From positions 62,001 through 126,000 of the forward strand of contig CAUUHV010000001.1 in NCBI GenBank assembly GCA_963545085.1: 64,000 nucleotides of DNA. The letters are read 5' to 3'. The stretch is from Catonella sp963545085 (GTDB lineage Bacteria; Bacillota; Clostridia; Lachnospirales; Lachnospiraceae). Positions 34,079 through 43,448 of this stretch are shown here, piece after piece. The notes beneath the pieces were generated by a model. That model saw nothing but the letters and a program-made list of their open reading frames with translations, was not told the DNA's origin and made no database searches. How positions within the stretch are numbered: position 1 is the first letter of the stretch; every line of letters begins with the position of its first letter. Made by a program: the position numbers and the translations under genes.

Positions 34079-34987
34079 ATGAAACGCAATAAAAGTATGA
34101 TTTTAGCATTTGCTCTTCCCGGGACATTATTGTTTTTCGGTGTGTTTGTCTATCCTATAATAAGAACCGTAATCATGAGCTTTTTTAAGATTATAGAAAT
34201 TACGGATCCCGTTAACAGATGGGAATTCAGAGGCTTTGGAAATTATATAGATTTATTCAGCACATCGTTATTCAGGCAGGCGCTTATCAATATAGGAAAG
34301 ATATGGACAATCGGAGGTATAATCACACTTGCGATATCCCTGCTTATAGCTATTATTTTAACCAGCGGAATAAGAGGAAAGAGATTTTTTCAGGCGACGA
34401 TATATCTGCCTAATGTAATAAGCGCGGTAGCTATGGCTACAATGTGGATACAGTACGCGTTTAATTCCTCATACGGTTTTTTCACAACATTTTTTAATAT
34501 GATAGGCTTGGAAAGTCTTGCGAAAATACAGTGGCTTGACGCTGAGCATAAGTTTTGGGCTCTTCTGTTTTCTTATTGCTTCGGAATGATAGGACACCAT
34601 ATGCTTATATGGATAAGCGGTATAGAACGAATAAGCAAGGAATATTATGAAGCCTCGGGTATAGACGGAGCGAATAAAGTTCAGCAGTTTTTTCATATCA
34701 CCCTGCCTCTCTTAAGAGGTATTTTAAGAACCAATATTATTATGTGGTCTATAAGTATAGCCGGATTTTTTATATGGTCGCAGCTTTTCTCACCTCTTAC
34801 GGCGGATACTTCCACAGTGGTTCCTATGGTATATATGTATACCAAGGTATTTGGAGCGGAAACTTCGGATATAATTTCGCGTGATGCCGGAGCGGGCGCG
34901 GCAATAGGTATAATTCTTTGCGTTTTGGTGATAATTATATTCAGGGTTGCCAATAAAGTTCTTAAGGATGATGATTTGGAATTTTAA
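34079..34987 (+). CDS. ABC transporter permease, CUT1 type (MalF-like)
   Basis: First permease of the oligosaccharide importer, about 302 residues with six membrane segments and the ATPase-contact loop YYEASGIDGANKVQQFFHITLPLL (pattern EAA-x3-G-x9-I-x-LP). The open frame starts at 34013, but AGAAGGGA lies about 8 bases before the ATG at 34079 and the protein then begins MKRNKSMILAFALPGT, normal for the family. It is followed by the partner permease after 48 bases. Membrane location is clear. The substrate is inferred from the locus. Confidence 0.9.
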   Translation: MKRNKSMILAFALPGTLLFFGVFVYPIIRTVIMSFFKIIEITDPVNRWEFRGFGNYIDLFSTSLFRQALINIGKIWTIGGIITLAISLLIAIILTSGIRGKRFFQATIYLPNVISAVAMATMWIQYAFNSSYGFFTTFFNMIGLESLAKIQWLDAEHKFWALLFSYCFGMIGHHMLIWISGIERISKEYYEASGIDGANKVQQFFHITLPLLRGILRTNIIMWSISIAGFFIWSQLFSPLTADTSTVVPMVYMYTKVFGAETSDIISRDAGAGAAIGIILCVLVIIIFRVANKVLKDDDLEF

Positions 34988-35035
34988 ACTCAAATTATTT
35001 ATAAAACATCTTGCAATATTATGAAAGGTTTGATT

Positions 35036-35929
35036 ATGAAAATGTCAAAAACTGCAAATAAAGAAAAAAATTCCGTGCCGTTTAATTTATCAAAGGAACT
35101 TAAACTTTTGCCCGGTTATATAGTTTTAATCCTATGGGTGCTTTTTACGATAGTGCTTTTAGGTTGGGTAGTGGCGGCGAGCCTGTCCACGACTGCCGAT
35201 ATATTTTCGGGAGATATTTTGGGCTTTAAAACGGGAATTCATTTTGAGAACTACGGAAAGGCGTGGGTATCGTCAAACGTTTCCGTATTTTTTACCAATT
35301 CCTTGATTTATGCCGTTTTATCGTGCGCGTTTCTCATTCTTGTTTGCGCGCCTTATGCTTATGTGTTACAGAGGTTTGAATTTTGGGGCAGAAAAACTCT
35401 TACATCCGCTTTGGCGGGTACTATGGGAGTGCCGCTTATAATGGTAATAATCCCTCTTTATACATGGGTTGCAAGAACGGGCGTGCTTGGAAATTCTTTT
35501 TCAAACAGAATAGTGCTTATAGTTTTATTTGTAGCTATAAAGGTGCCTTATACAACCACCTTTCTTATGGCGTATTTTGCCAATATATCAAGCGCCTATG
35601 AAGAAGCTGCGGCTATAGACGGTTGTCACCCTATAAAGGCTTTTTGGAAAATAGTATTTCCTTTGGCACAAGGCGGCGTCGTAACTGTAACAATTTTCAA
35701 TTTTATAGCAATATGGAATGAGTATTTCCTTTCGCTTCTGTTTGTAAATTCGGATAAGTTAAGACCTGTAGCTCTCGGTTTGTTCTCGATGATTAACGGA
35801 ATGAAATACAGCGGTGACTGGTCCGGCTTGTTCGCTTCGGTAATAATTGTATTTATCCCTACGTTTGTTCTTTATATAGGTCTTTCAAAGAAGATTATAG
35901 GCGGAATAACAGGAGGTGTTAAGGGTTAA
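35036..35929 (+). CDS. ABC transporter permease, CUT1 type (MalG-like)
   Basis: Second permease of the importer, about 297 residues and six membrane segments, with the coupling loop YEEAAAIDGCHPIKAFWKIVFPLA. The ATG at 35021 precedes an AAAGG that suits the in-frame ATG at 35036 (8 bases), so that start is preferred. It ends two bases before the DUF4091 gene, so enzymes and transporter are on one transcript. No ATP-binding subunit gene follows. Confidence 0.9.
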   Translation: MKMSKTANKEKNSVPFNLSKELKLLPGYIVLILWVLFTIVLLGWVVAASLSTTADIFSGDILGFKTGIHFENYGKAWVSSNVSVFFTNSLIYAVLSCAFLILVCAPYAYVLQRFEFWGRKTLTSALAGTMGVPLIMVIIPLYTWVARTGVLGNSFSNRIVLIVLFVAIKVPYTTTFLMAYFANISSAYEEAAAIDGCHPIKAFWKIVFPLAQGGVVTVTIFNFIAIWNEYFLSLLFVNSDKLRPVALGLFSMINGMKYSGDWSGLFASVIIVFIPTFVLYIGLSKKIIGGITGGVKG

Positions 35930-35931
35930 AC

Positions 35932-37608
35932 ATGAGTGCGGGAAAAGCTGTTTTTGAAAAATATTCCATGCTCTTAGTGAGCTCAATGGAAAAGGTTTTT
36001 GCGGATAAAGAGCCCTTATACTTTCCTGAACGGTGCGCTTTTCAGGGACTTATCGGAGAAAATATATCCTTTCAGGTTGCGTTAAGCGCCGATATAAAAC
36101 GAAAAGAGAAAGTAAGGATTAAGGTATACGGTGATTTGGAGCCATATATAAAAATAAGACGTGTGGTTTCGGCGCCTTCGGAGTACCCCGCTCATCCCGA
36201 AAAAGACGGAAATTATATTAAATGCGAACCGGGGCTTTATCCGGATATATTAAGGGAGCTTGGTAAAGACGGTGAAGCGGTTATTTTGCCGAAGATTTGG
36301 CAGAGCTTTTGGATAGATGTTAATATTACGGATAAAATACGTGAAGGCATTTATCCTGTCGGAATCAGTATTTTAAAAGATGATGATACGGTATGCGTTG
36401 AAGTTACCGCGAATGTCGAGGTGATTCCTATAAAGCTTCCGAAGCTTACGCTTTATCATACGGAGTGGTTTCACTGTGATTGTCTGGCGGACTATTATGA
36501 TGTGGAACCTTTTAGCGAAAGGCATTGGGAAATTTTAAAAAATTTTATAGATGTATATGTAAAACGCGGAGGAAATACGATTTTGACTCCGGTATTTACG
36601 CCGCCTCTTGATACCGATGTGGGCGGTGAGCGTACGACGGTACAGCTTGTTGAGATTGCCGAGAGTGACGGAGAGTATCTTTTTGACTTTAAAAATCTTG
36701 AAAGATGGATAACTCTGTGTATCGGGGCGGGAATAGAGTATTTTGAGATTGCTCATTTCTTTACTCAATGGGGAGCGGGTTTCGCACCGAAGATAATGGT
36801 AAAAAAGGGCGATAAGCTCATAAGAAGGTTTGGATGGGATACGCCTGCCGTAGGTGAGTACACTGCGTTTTTGAAACAATTTATTCCGGCATTAAAGGAG
36901 TTTTTGTCGAAAAAAAATCTGCTTGACCGTACCTTTTTTCATATTTCAGATGAGCCGAGAGAAGAACATCTTGAGGAATATGAAAAAGCAAGGCTGTCCG
37001 TACTTCCTTATTTGAAGGACTGTAAGGTAATTGACGCTTTGTCGGATTATGAATTTTATGAGCGGGGACTTGTGGATATTCCGGTATGCGCGATAAATCA
37101 TATAGAGCCTTTTATAGAGAATAAGGTTCCGCATTTGTGGAGCTATTATTGCACCTCCCAGTATGTGTCGGTGTCAAACCGTTTCTTTTCGATGCCTCTT
37201 GCAAGAACCCGTATTTACGGAGCTTTGGTTTATAAATTCGGAATTGAAGGAATACTTCACTGGGGATTTAATTTTTATAATAATCAATTTTCAAAGAAAG
37301 CCGTCAATCCTTATGAGGTAACGGACTGTGAAGGAAGCTTTCCTTCAGGCGACGCGTTTTTGGTGTATCCGGGAGAGGACGGAATACCTGAGGAATCAAT
37401 ACGTCTTATGACGATGAATGAGGCGTTGCAGGACTACAGGGCACTTAAGCTGCTTGAAACTGAAGTGGGACGAGAAGCGGTAATAGAGCTTTTGGAAGAG
37501 GGTCTGGCGGAGCCGATGACTTTTTCCGAATATCCGAAGTCACAGGAGTATCTTATTACACTAAGACGTAAAATAAACAGTATACTTATGGGTAACAACA
37601 AGGCTTAA
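35932..37608 (+). CDS. DUF4091 domain protein, probable glycoside hydrolase
   Basis: 558 residues: an N-terminal beta-rich part (about 1-175) followed by a TIM-barrel-like domain (LTLYHTEWFHCDCLADYYDVEPFSERHW, then TFFHISDEPREEHLEEY) and the C-terminal helical DUF4091 region (RLMTMNEALQDYRALKLLE). DUF4091 proteins occur in polysaccharide loci and are expected to be glycosidases, but I know of no settled specificity. Acidic residues at HISDEP could be catalytic, by analogy only. No signal peptide, so cytoplasmic. It begins two bases after the permease stop. Together with the lyase and GH88 it may remove a saccharide they cannot. Confidence 0.82.
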   Translation: MSAGKAVFEKYSMLLVSSMEKVFADKEPLYFPERCAFQGLIGENISFQVALSADIKRKEKVRIKVYGDLEPYIKIRRVVSAPSEYPAHPEKDGNYIKCEPGLYPDILRELGKDGEAVILPKIWQSFWIDVNITDKIREGIYPVGISILKDDDTVCVEVTANVEVIPIKLPKLTLYHTEWFHCDCLADYYDVEPFSERHWEILKNFIDVYVKRGGNTILTPVFTPPLDTDVGGERTTVQLVEIAESDGEYLFDFKNLERWITLCIGAGIEYFEIAHFFTQWGAGFAPKIMVKKGDKLIRRFGWDTPAVGEYTAFLKQFIPALKEFLSKKNLLDRTFFHISDEPREEHLEEYEKARLSVLPYLKDCKVIDALSDYEFYERGLVDIPVCAINHIEPFIENKVPHLWSYYCTSQYVSVSNRFFSMPLARTRIYGALVYKFGIEGILHWGFNFYNNQFSKKAVNPYEVTDCEGSFPSGDAFLVYPGEDGIPEESIRLMTMNEALQDYRALKLLETEVGREAVIELLEEGLAEPMTFSEYPKSQEYLITLRRKINSILMGNNKA

Positions 37609-37625
37609 TCCGAGGTTTATATAAA

Positions 37626-38765
37626 ATGGAAAATACGGAAGAAAGAGTATTAAAAGAGCTGTCGCAGCTTAACGTCAGTATAGAGGAAACGAGACTGTAT
37701 TTAAAATCGGTTGATGTAAATCAGCATTTCAGTTTCGGTATATGGAAAAACAGACAGCATTTATTTCTCGCTATCAGAGCGGGAGGTGAAAGCGGATACG
37801 GAGAATGCGTAATAAGCGTTAATAATCCTGATGTTTCACTAAGTGAAAGCTATAATAATATAGGAATGCTTAAGGGGTTAAATATTAAAGATGCATTCAG
37901 CCTGCTTCGCGCAAAAAGAGGCGTTTTTCCTGAAAATATTGTAGAAATGGCGGAAATGGCACTAATTGACCTTGCCGGTAAATGCATGAAAAAATCGGCG
38001 TTAGATATTTTAGGTCTTAAGGAAAGAAAGCCGATTAACGGAGTTTATGTGATTTTAAGCGACAATCCCGATGATGTAGCTGAAAAGACACGTTTTGCCG
38101 TCGCAAACAAAAAAGCGGAATTTATAAAGGTTAAGTTGTTCGGAGATGTAGAGCTCGATAAAAAAATCATAAAAGCTGTAAAGGATAATTCCGAAACTTA
38201 CGGCACATTTATTATAGGAGATGTAAACGGAGGGTATAAAAATAAGGGAGAAGAAAAAACTTTAGAAAGCATTGGAGTCCGCCTTAAGGCTCTTAAGGCG
38301 TCAGGTCTTGATGCTTGTGAAGATCCGGCGTATATAAGCAATGAAGAATGGGTAGAGCTTCAAAGACTGGTTCCCGATTTGCCTCTTATACCGGACTATC
38401 CTTTAAGACCGTCAAGAGAGGCGATAAAAACGATATTACCCGGTATGGGCGGAATATATAATATCCATCCGGACTCATCGGGCTCAATTATAGATGCGAT
38501 TATGCTTGCAGGGAAAATATATGAAACGGGCGCGGAACTCATGATAGGCGACGACAGTCTTATCGGACCCGCGGCTACGGTATGGCAGCAAATCGCGATA
38601 GGGCTCGGCGCAAAATGGGTTGAAGCGACCGAAAAGGAAAATGAAAGTAAATTTTATTACAATGCTTTAAAAAGCATACCTACAGACAGCAGAAGCAATC
38701 CTATCTCGGTTAAGCCCTGCTACGGTTTTGGAATATATCCGGATGAAAATAAGATGTTTGAGTAA
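37626..38765 (+). CDS. Enolase-superfamily protein, muconate/mandelate type, substrate unknown
   Basis: 379 residues with the two-domain fold of the enolase superfamily (N-terminal cap about 20-130, then barrel). Visible are K168-x-K170 (EFIKVKLFG), metal ligands D199 (IGDVNGGY), E232 (CEDPA) and D257 (IPDYP). At the end of the next strand, where many members have a catalytic Lys in NIKP-type sequence, it has H281 (YNIHPDSSG). Superfamily members abstract a proton alpha to a carboxylate, often dehydrating or epimerising acid sugars, which fits a uronate locus. 17 bases after the DUF4091 gene. Superfamily assignment is good. The reaction is unknown. Confidence 0.8.
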   Translation: MENTEERVLKELSQLNVSIEETRLYLKSVDVNQHFSFGIWKNRQHLFLAIRAGGESGYGECVISVNNPDVSLSESYNNIGMLKGLNIKDAFSLLRAKRGVFPENIVEMAEMALIDLAGKCMKKSALDILGLKERKPINGVYVILSDNPDDVAEKTRFAVANKKAEFIKVKLFGDVELDKKIIKAVKDNSETYGTFIIGDVNGGYKNKGEEKTLESIGVRLKALKASGLDACEDPAYISNEEWVELQRLVPDLPLIPDYPLRPSREAIKTILPGMGGIYNIHPDSSGSIIDAIMLAGKIYETGAELMIGDDSLIGPAATVWQQIAIGLGAKWVEATEKENESKFYYNALKSIPTDSRSNPISVKPCYGFGIYPDENKMFE

Positions 38766-38791
38766 GCTATATAAAGGAGCGTGACGGAAGC

Positions 38792-40204
38792 ATGAATTTG
38801 ATGTTTGTTTTTGCAGACCAATGGAGAGCCGGAGCTATGGGCTACGCGAAGGAAGATCCGGTTATAACTCCGAATATGGATGAGTTTTGTATGGAATCAA
38901 CTTATTGCGACCATACATTCAGTACTTTTCCCGTCTGCTCGCCTCACAGGGCAAGTCTTATGACCGGAAAATATCCGCTGTCGGCAGGATTTTTTACAAA
39001 TTGCAAAAAAGGTCTGCCTTTAAGGCTCGGTGATGATGAGGTTTGTGTGGGAGATGTGCTTAAGAGCGCAGGTTACGATACCGCCTACATAGGAAAATGG
39101 CATTTGGACGAGCCTGAGCAGAACCGTTTAGAGAACCCGAAGTCCGGAGCGAGGGACTGGGATGCCTATACTCCGCCGGGCGTAAGAAGGCACGGCTTTG
39201 ACTACTGGTATTCCTACGGGACTTACGATATGCACTTATCACCTCACTATTGGCATGATACGGACGAGATGATACAGGTAAATAAGTGGTCGCCGGAACA
39301 TGAAACCGATAAGGCACTTGAATACCTGTCGGAAAAAAGAGATAAATCAAAGCCTTTTGCCATGTATATCTCATGGAATCCTCCTCACAGCGTTTACAGC
39401 GAAGTTCCGGATGAATACTTGAGACTGTACGATAATGTAAAACTTAAAGATAATGTAATCTTGAAGGATATCCATCATCATACCGGAGAAAATGCCGCAA
39501 TGACGGAGGAAGAAATGACTCTTACAACAAAACAGTATTTTGCGGCTGTAAGCGGTCTTGACAGGCAGTTCGGGCGGTTAATCGAATATCTTAAGGAAAA
39601 TGATTTATATGACGATACCCTCGTTATCCTTTCAGCGGATCACGGGGACATGATGGGCTCTCACGGGCTTATGGGAAAACATGTGTGGTATGAGGAATCA
39701 ATCAGAATACCGTTTGTAGTACACTTGCCGGGAAATAATAATAAAAGATGCAGTACCTGTATAGGAAGTCAGGATATGATGCCTACCGTTTTGGGACTTT
39801 TAAATTGTCCAATTCCCGATACGGTGGAAGGCGAGGACTGCTCAAAATATATTAAGGGAACGGAGGATAAAAACCGAGTAAGCTTTCTATGCGCATGCCC
39901 GGGCAGAGCGGAATTTGTGGAGAAATTTAAAAAAGCGGGCAAGAACCCGAAAGCCTACGGCTGGCGCGGGGTCAGAACCGAGAGATATACTTATGTTATG
40001 GAACTTGGTTATGATGTGCACTGCAAACCCGAAAGATACCTTTATGATATATGGAAAGACCCTGAGCAGAAAAGCTTGCTTAATTTAGATAATGAAGAAA
40101 ATAAGCGGCTTGTTGAAGATATGGAAGCAAAGGTTATAGATTGGATGAAACGTCAAAATGACAGTTTTCTTGATAACTGGCTTAAGGAAGTGAATAATGA
40201 ATAA
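38792..40204 (+). CDS. Sulfatase (S1 type, Cys-type), glycosaminoglycan locus
   Basis: Sulfate ester hydrolase of 470 residues. Metal site FADQWRAGAMGY at the N terminus; formylglycine motif C-S-P-H-R at 49-53 with C49 the residue matured; second signature DTAYIGKWHLD; LSADHGDMMGSHGLMGK with further ligands. The N terminus MNLMFVFADQ is the start of the fold itself, so there is no signal peptide and the enzyme is cytoplasmic. Its end overlaps the lyase gene by eight bases. It probably removes O- or N-sulfate from imported oligosaccharides or from the unsaturated disaccharide. Needs the maturase encoded at 26763 or elsewhere. Confidence 0.93.
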   Translation: MNLMFVFADQWRAGAMGYAKEDPVITPNMDEFCMESTYCDHTFSTFPVCSPHRASLMTGKYPLSAGFFTNCKKGLPLRLGDDEVCVGDVLKSAGYDTAYIGKWHLDEPEQNRLENPKSGARDWDAYTPPGVRRHGFDYWYSYGTYDMHLSPHYWHDTDEMIQVNKWSPEHETDKALEYLSEKRDKSKPFAMYISWNPPHSVYSEVPDEYLRLYDNVKLKDNVILKDIHHHTGENAAMTEEEMTLTTKQYFAAVSGLDRQFGRLIEYLKENDLYDDTLVILSADHGDMMGSHGLMGKHVWYEESIRIPFVVHLPGNNNKRCSTCIGSQDMMPTVLGLLNCPIPDTVEGEDCSKYIKGTEDKNRVSFLCACPGRAEFVEKFKKAGKNPKAYGWRGVRTERYTYVMELGYDVHCKPERYLYDIWKDPEQKSLLNLDNEENKRLVEDMEAKVIDWMKRQNDSFLDNWLKEVNNE

Positions 40205-42203
40205 TACGGAACTATTGTGGGAGAATTTTAAAAAGCATTTCGGATATAGTAAAGATGACTTTTTAAAAATTGCGGATTTTTGTAATAAATACTGTGGGGA
40301 AATGAAGAATATAGCCCTACAAACCGCGGATGAAACCGTTAAGAATACATTTTTATTCAGACTTCCATGGGATATGGAGTCTACGAGTGAAGCAGTGCAT
40401 TTTGATGGAAAAATAAAATGGAATTACTGTCATAATGAAGATGAGGAATTTATTTTTCAGCTTAACAGGCACAGATACTGGATCTGTTTGGGTCAGGCGT
40501 ACAGACTTATGTCTGATGATGTGTATGTCAAAACATTTGTAAAACAGCTTACCGACTGGATAAGTGAAAATATCGACATTGAAAAGACCGACAAGAAAAT
40601 CTGGCGGACTCTTGAAGCGGGACTGCGCGCCGACTACTGGGCGCGTGCGATGGCGCTTTTCGCGGACAGTCCTCTTATAACAGGTGATATAAAGGAAAGC
40701 TTTTTTTCGGCTTTATCAATACATGCAAAACATCTGGCGGAAAATCCGCGAAGAGGCTTTTCGATAAAGAGCAACTGGGGTGTAATAGAATATACGGGGT
40801 TATATGTGATTTCTCTTATTCTTGACGATGCGGATTACAAAGGAATCTCGGTTCACTTTTTAAAAATGGCGCTGCATACACAGATACATGATGACGGAAT
40901 GCAATGGGAAGCATCTCCGATGTATCATAATGAAGTGTTGGCTTCATATCTTGAAGTACTGAGAGTAGCTGATTTGTATAAGGAAAATCCGTTTTCGGAG
41001 GAAGAAAAGAAAATTATAAAAAATATGGTATATGCCACTCTTAAGCGGACATGCCCTAATCATCATCAGCTTATGACAGGGGACTCGGACGATACGGATG
41101 TAAGAGATATAATAAGTCAGGCGGCGGTTCTGTTCGGTGATCCGGTATTTAAGTTCGTAGGCTTTGAACATCTTGACTTTGAGGGCGCATGGGCTTATGG
41201 TGTTAAAGGGATAGAGGCTTATGAAAAATCGGAAGCTTTAGAAATTCCGGCAGGGCTTAATGTCTTTAATGAAAGCGGTGACGCAGTATGGAGGCAGTCA
41301 TATAAAGAAGATTCGGATTTTTTGTATTTTAGAAACGGAAGCATCGGGGGAGGTCACGGTCATCAGGACAAGCTCCATATAGAGTTGTGGTTTGACGGAG
41401 AGGAAATACTCAGGGACAGCGGACGCTATACTTATAAAGATATAGAAGAAAGATATATATTTAAGGGTGCCAAGGCTCATAACGTACCTATTATAAATGA
41501 CGCCGAATATGCGCCGAGTGCAGATTCATGGACTTATAAAGATTTGCCGCCGAGTATGGGAAATATTTTCACTGAAAAAGACGGATTTTTATTATTTGAG
41601 GGTTTTCACTGCGGATATATGGATTTGGGCGTATTGCTTAGAAGGCGGGTTGTAGTGCCTAAGTCGGACATAATTATTATTAGTGATGAAATTATCGGAA
41701 ATAAGAGCCATGTATTGTCACAGCATTTTGCGTTTGCCGAGAACATAAGCTTAAAAAAAGAAAATAATATGATAATCGGAAAAGGTGATAAATGCGAATT
41801 TATAATAAAGAGCTTTGATGAAAGAGGCGAGGCGGTGCAGAATATTCTAAAAGCGCCGGTTTCAAGGCATTATAACCATATCGGAGAAAGTGAGGCTCTT
41901 AAGACGGATACAAAAGGTTCATATTTTTTAACTACCGTAATCGCAAAAAATGTACGGGGTGAAAAAACGGATATCGCAAAAGAAGATGTTTATAATTATG
42001 CCTATGAAGCCGCACTTGGGAGAGATTTGGTACAGGGATATGTGATTACAAGAAAAGACGAGCAATACAGCGCCGTACTCCTTAAGGACGATGTAGGCAA
42101 CAGAGCTGATTTAAACGGCATAAGAGAAGTGTACGGACTTGGACAGACCATGGTATGCGCACTTCATAAAAAACCGGAATATATGACAGTGCTCAGGTGG
42201 TAG
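40197..42203 (+). CDS. Heparinase II/III-type polysaccharide lyase
   Basis: Eliminative lyase of 668 residues cleaving uronate-containing chains. The N-terminal half is an alpha/alpha toroid (about 1-350, with NWGVIEYTGLYVISLIL and DGMQWEASPMYHNEVL); the C-terminal half is beta-sheet with the heparinase II/III signature GGGHGHQDKLHIELWFDGEEILRDSGRYTY. These parts together carry the Tyr, His and Asn residues used in catalysis in PL12/PL15/PL21-like families; the exact family cannot be set by eye. No signal peptide, so it would cut imported oligosaccharides in the cytoplasm, unlike the periplasmic Bacteroides enzymes. It starts inside the end of the sulfatase gene, implying coupled translation. 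Confidence 0.88.
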   Translation: MNNTELLWENFKKHFGYSKDDFLKIADFCNKYCGEMKNIALQTADETVKNTFLFRLPWDMESTSEAVHFDGKIKWNYCHNEDEEFIFQLNRHRYWICLGQAYRLMSDDVYVKTFVKQLTDWISENIDIEKTDKKIWRTLEAGLRADYWARAMALFADSPLITGDIKESFFSALSIHAKHLAENPRRGFSIKSNWGVIEYTGLYVISLILDDADYKGISVHFLKMALHTQIHDDGMQWEASPMYHNEVLASYLEVLRVADLYKENPFSEEEKKIIKNMVYATLKRTCPNHHQLMTGDSDDTDVRDIISQAAVLFGDPVFKFVGFEHLDFEGAWAYGVKGIEAYEKSEALEIPAGLNVFNESGDAVWRQSYKEDSDFLYFRNGSIGGGHGHQDKLHIELWFDGEEILRDSGRYTYKDIEERYIFKGAKAHNVPIINDAEYAPSADSWTYKDLPPSMGNIFTEKDGFLLFEGFHCGYMDLGVLLRRRVVVPKSDIIIISDEIIGNKSHVLSQHFAFAENISLKKENNMIIGKGDKCEFIIKSFDERGEAVQNILKAPVSRHYNHIGESEALKTDTKGSYFLTTVIAKNVRGEKTDIAKEDVYNYAYEAALGRDLVQGYVITRKDEQYSAVLLKDDVGNRADLNGIREVYGLGQTMVCALHKKPEYMTVLRW

Positions 42204-42222
42204 ATAAAAGGAGGTTTGTTAA

Positions 42223-43428
42223 GTGGATAAATGGATTGATGTTGATTTATTAAAAAATTATCCGGAAGTGTCGGACGAGATGGTTAAAGATGCTCTTGAT
42301 ACCTGCACAAAACAGGTTAAAAATAATCTTCCCGAATTTGAGGAGCATTTTCCGGCGGCGAACAGCGAGGGAAATTTTTATACGCCGGGTATCAATACCG
42401 ATTGGACAAGCGGATTCTGGACCGGAGAGATCTGGCTTGCTTATGAAAATGCCGTAGAACCTGCGGATAAAGCTTTATTTGAAACCGCAGGAAAAAAACA
42501 GGCGGATTCATTTTTAGAGAGAATTAATATAAGACACTATATAGACCATCATGATATGGGATTTTTATATATACCTTCCTGCGTAGCGGCATATCGCCTG
42601 CTTGGTTACGAAAACGCTAAAGAGGCGGCAATAAAGGCGGCAGATCAGCTTATAAGCAGATACCGTCCTGAAGGAAAATACATTCAGGCTTGGGGAGAAA
42701 TGTGGGCAAGGGATAACGCAAGGCTGATTATAGACTGTATGCTTAATGTACCTTTGCTGTACTGGGCAAGTGAGGTTACAAAGGACGGGCATTACGCGGA
42801 GATAGCCAAAAATCATATTCTTACAACAATGAAGCATATAGTAAGGGATGATGACTCCACATGGCATACAATATTCTTCGACCCGGACAGCGGCGAGTTC
42901 TCTCACGGCGCCACCTGCCAAGGGTATAAGGATGCTTCCGCATGGGCGAGAGGGCAGGCATGGGGCATCTACGGCACCGCCATTGCGTATAAGAATACCG
43001 GTGACAGGGAATATATAAAATATTTTGAAAGAGTATCAAAGTATTTCCTCAAACATCTACCTACAGACCTTTGCCCTTACTGGGATTTAAGCTTCGGAAA
43101 CGGTGATGAAAAGGAACAGCCGAGGGATTCTTCGTCAGCGGCTATTGCAGCGTGCGGATTTTTAGAAATGAGCAAATATCTTGATAAAGAGAGTGCTGAA
43201 TATTACGTTTCGGCGGCAAAAAAGATTATGCGCTCTCTTATAGAGAATTATCAGGTAAAGGACGGAAGCATATCAAACGGTCAGCTTTTGCATGGAACCT
43301 ATGCCAAAAAGACGCCTTATAACACTTGCAACAACAGCGGTGTCGATGAATGTGTTATCTGGGGAGATTATTTCTTTATGGAGGCTTTAACAAGGTTATC
43401 AAAAACGGATTGGAAAATGTACTGGTAG
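42223..43428 (+). CDS. GH88 unsaturated glucuronyl hydrolase
   Basis: Releases the 4,5-unsaturated uronic acid left at oligosaccharide ends by a lyase. 401 residues, alpha6/alpha6 barrel. D111 (DHHDMGFLYIPS) and D171 (RLIIDCMLNVPLLYWAS) stand about where Bacillus UGL has its two catalytic aspartates (D88 and D149). TSGFWTGEIWLAYE is a family hallmark. It starts with GTG, preceded by AAAAGGAGG, 19 bases after the lyase stop. Lacks a signal peptide. Placing this right behind the lyase and before KduI gives a direct path from polysaccharide to free unsaturated uronate. Confidence 0.93.
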   Translation: MDKWIDVDLLKNYPEVSDEMVKDALDTCTKQVKNNLPEFEEHFPAANSEGNFYTPGINTDWTSGFWTGEIWLAYENAVEPADKALFETAGKKQADSFLERINIRHYIDHHDMGFLYIPSCVAAYRLLGYENAKEAAIKAADQLISRYRPEGKYIQAWGEMWARDNARLIIDCMLNVPLLYWASEVTKDGHYAEIAKNHILTTMKHIVRDDDSTWHTIFFDPDSGEFSHGATCQGYKDASAWARGQAWGIYGTAIAYKNTGDREYIKYFERVSKYFLKHLPTDLCPYWDLSFGNGDEKEQPRDSSSAAIAACGFLEMSKYLDKESAEYYVSAAKKIMRSLIENYQVKDGSISNGQLLHGTYAKKTPYNTCNNSGVDECVIWGDYFFMEALTRLSKTDWKMYW

Positions 43429-43448
43429 ATATTAAGGGAGTAAAGAAA

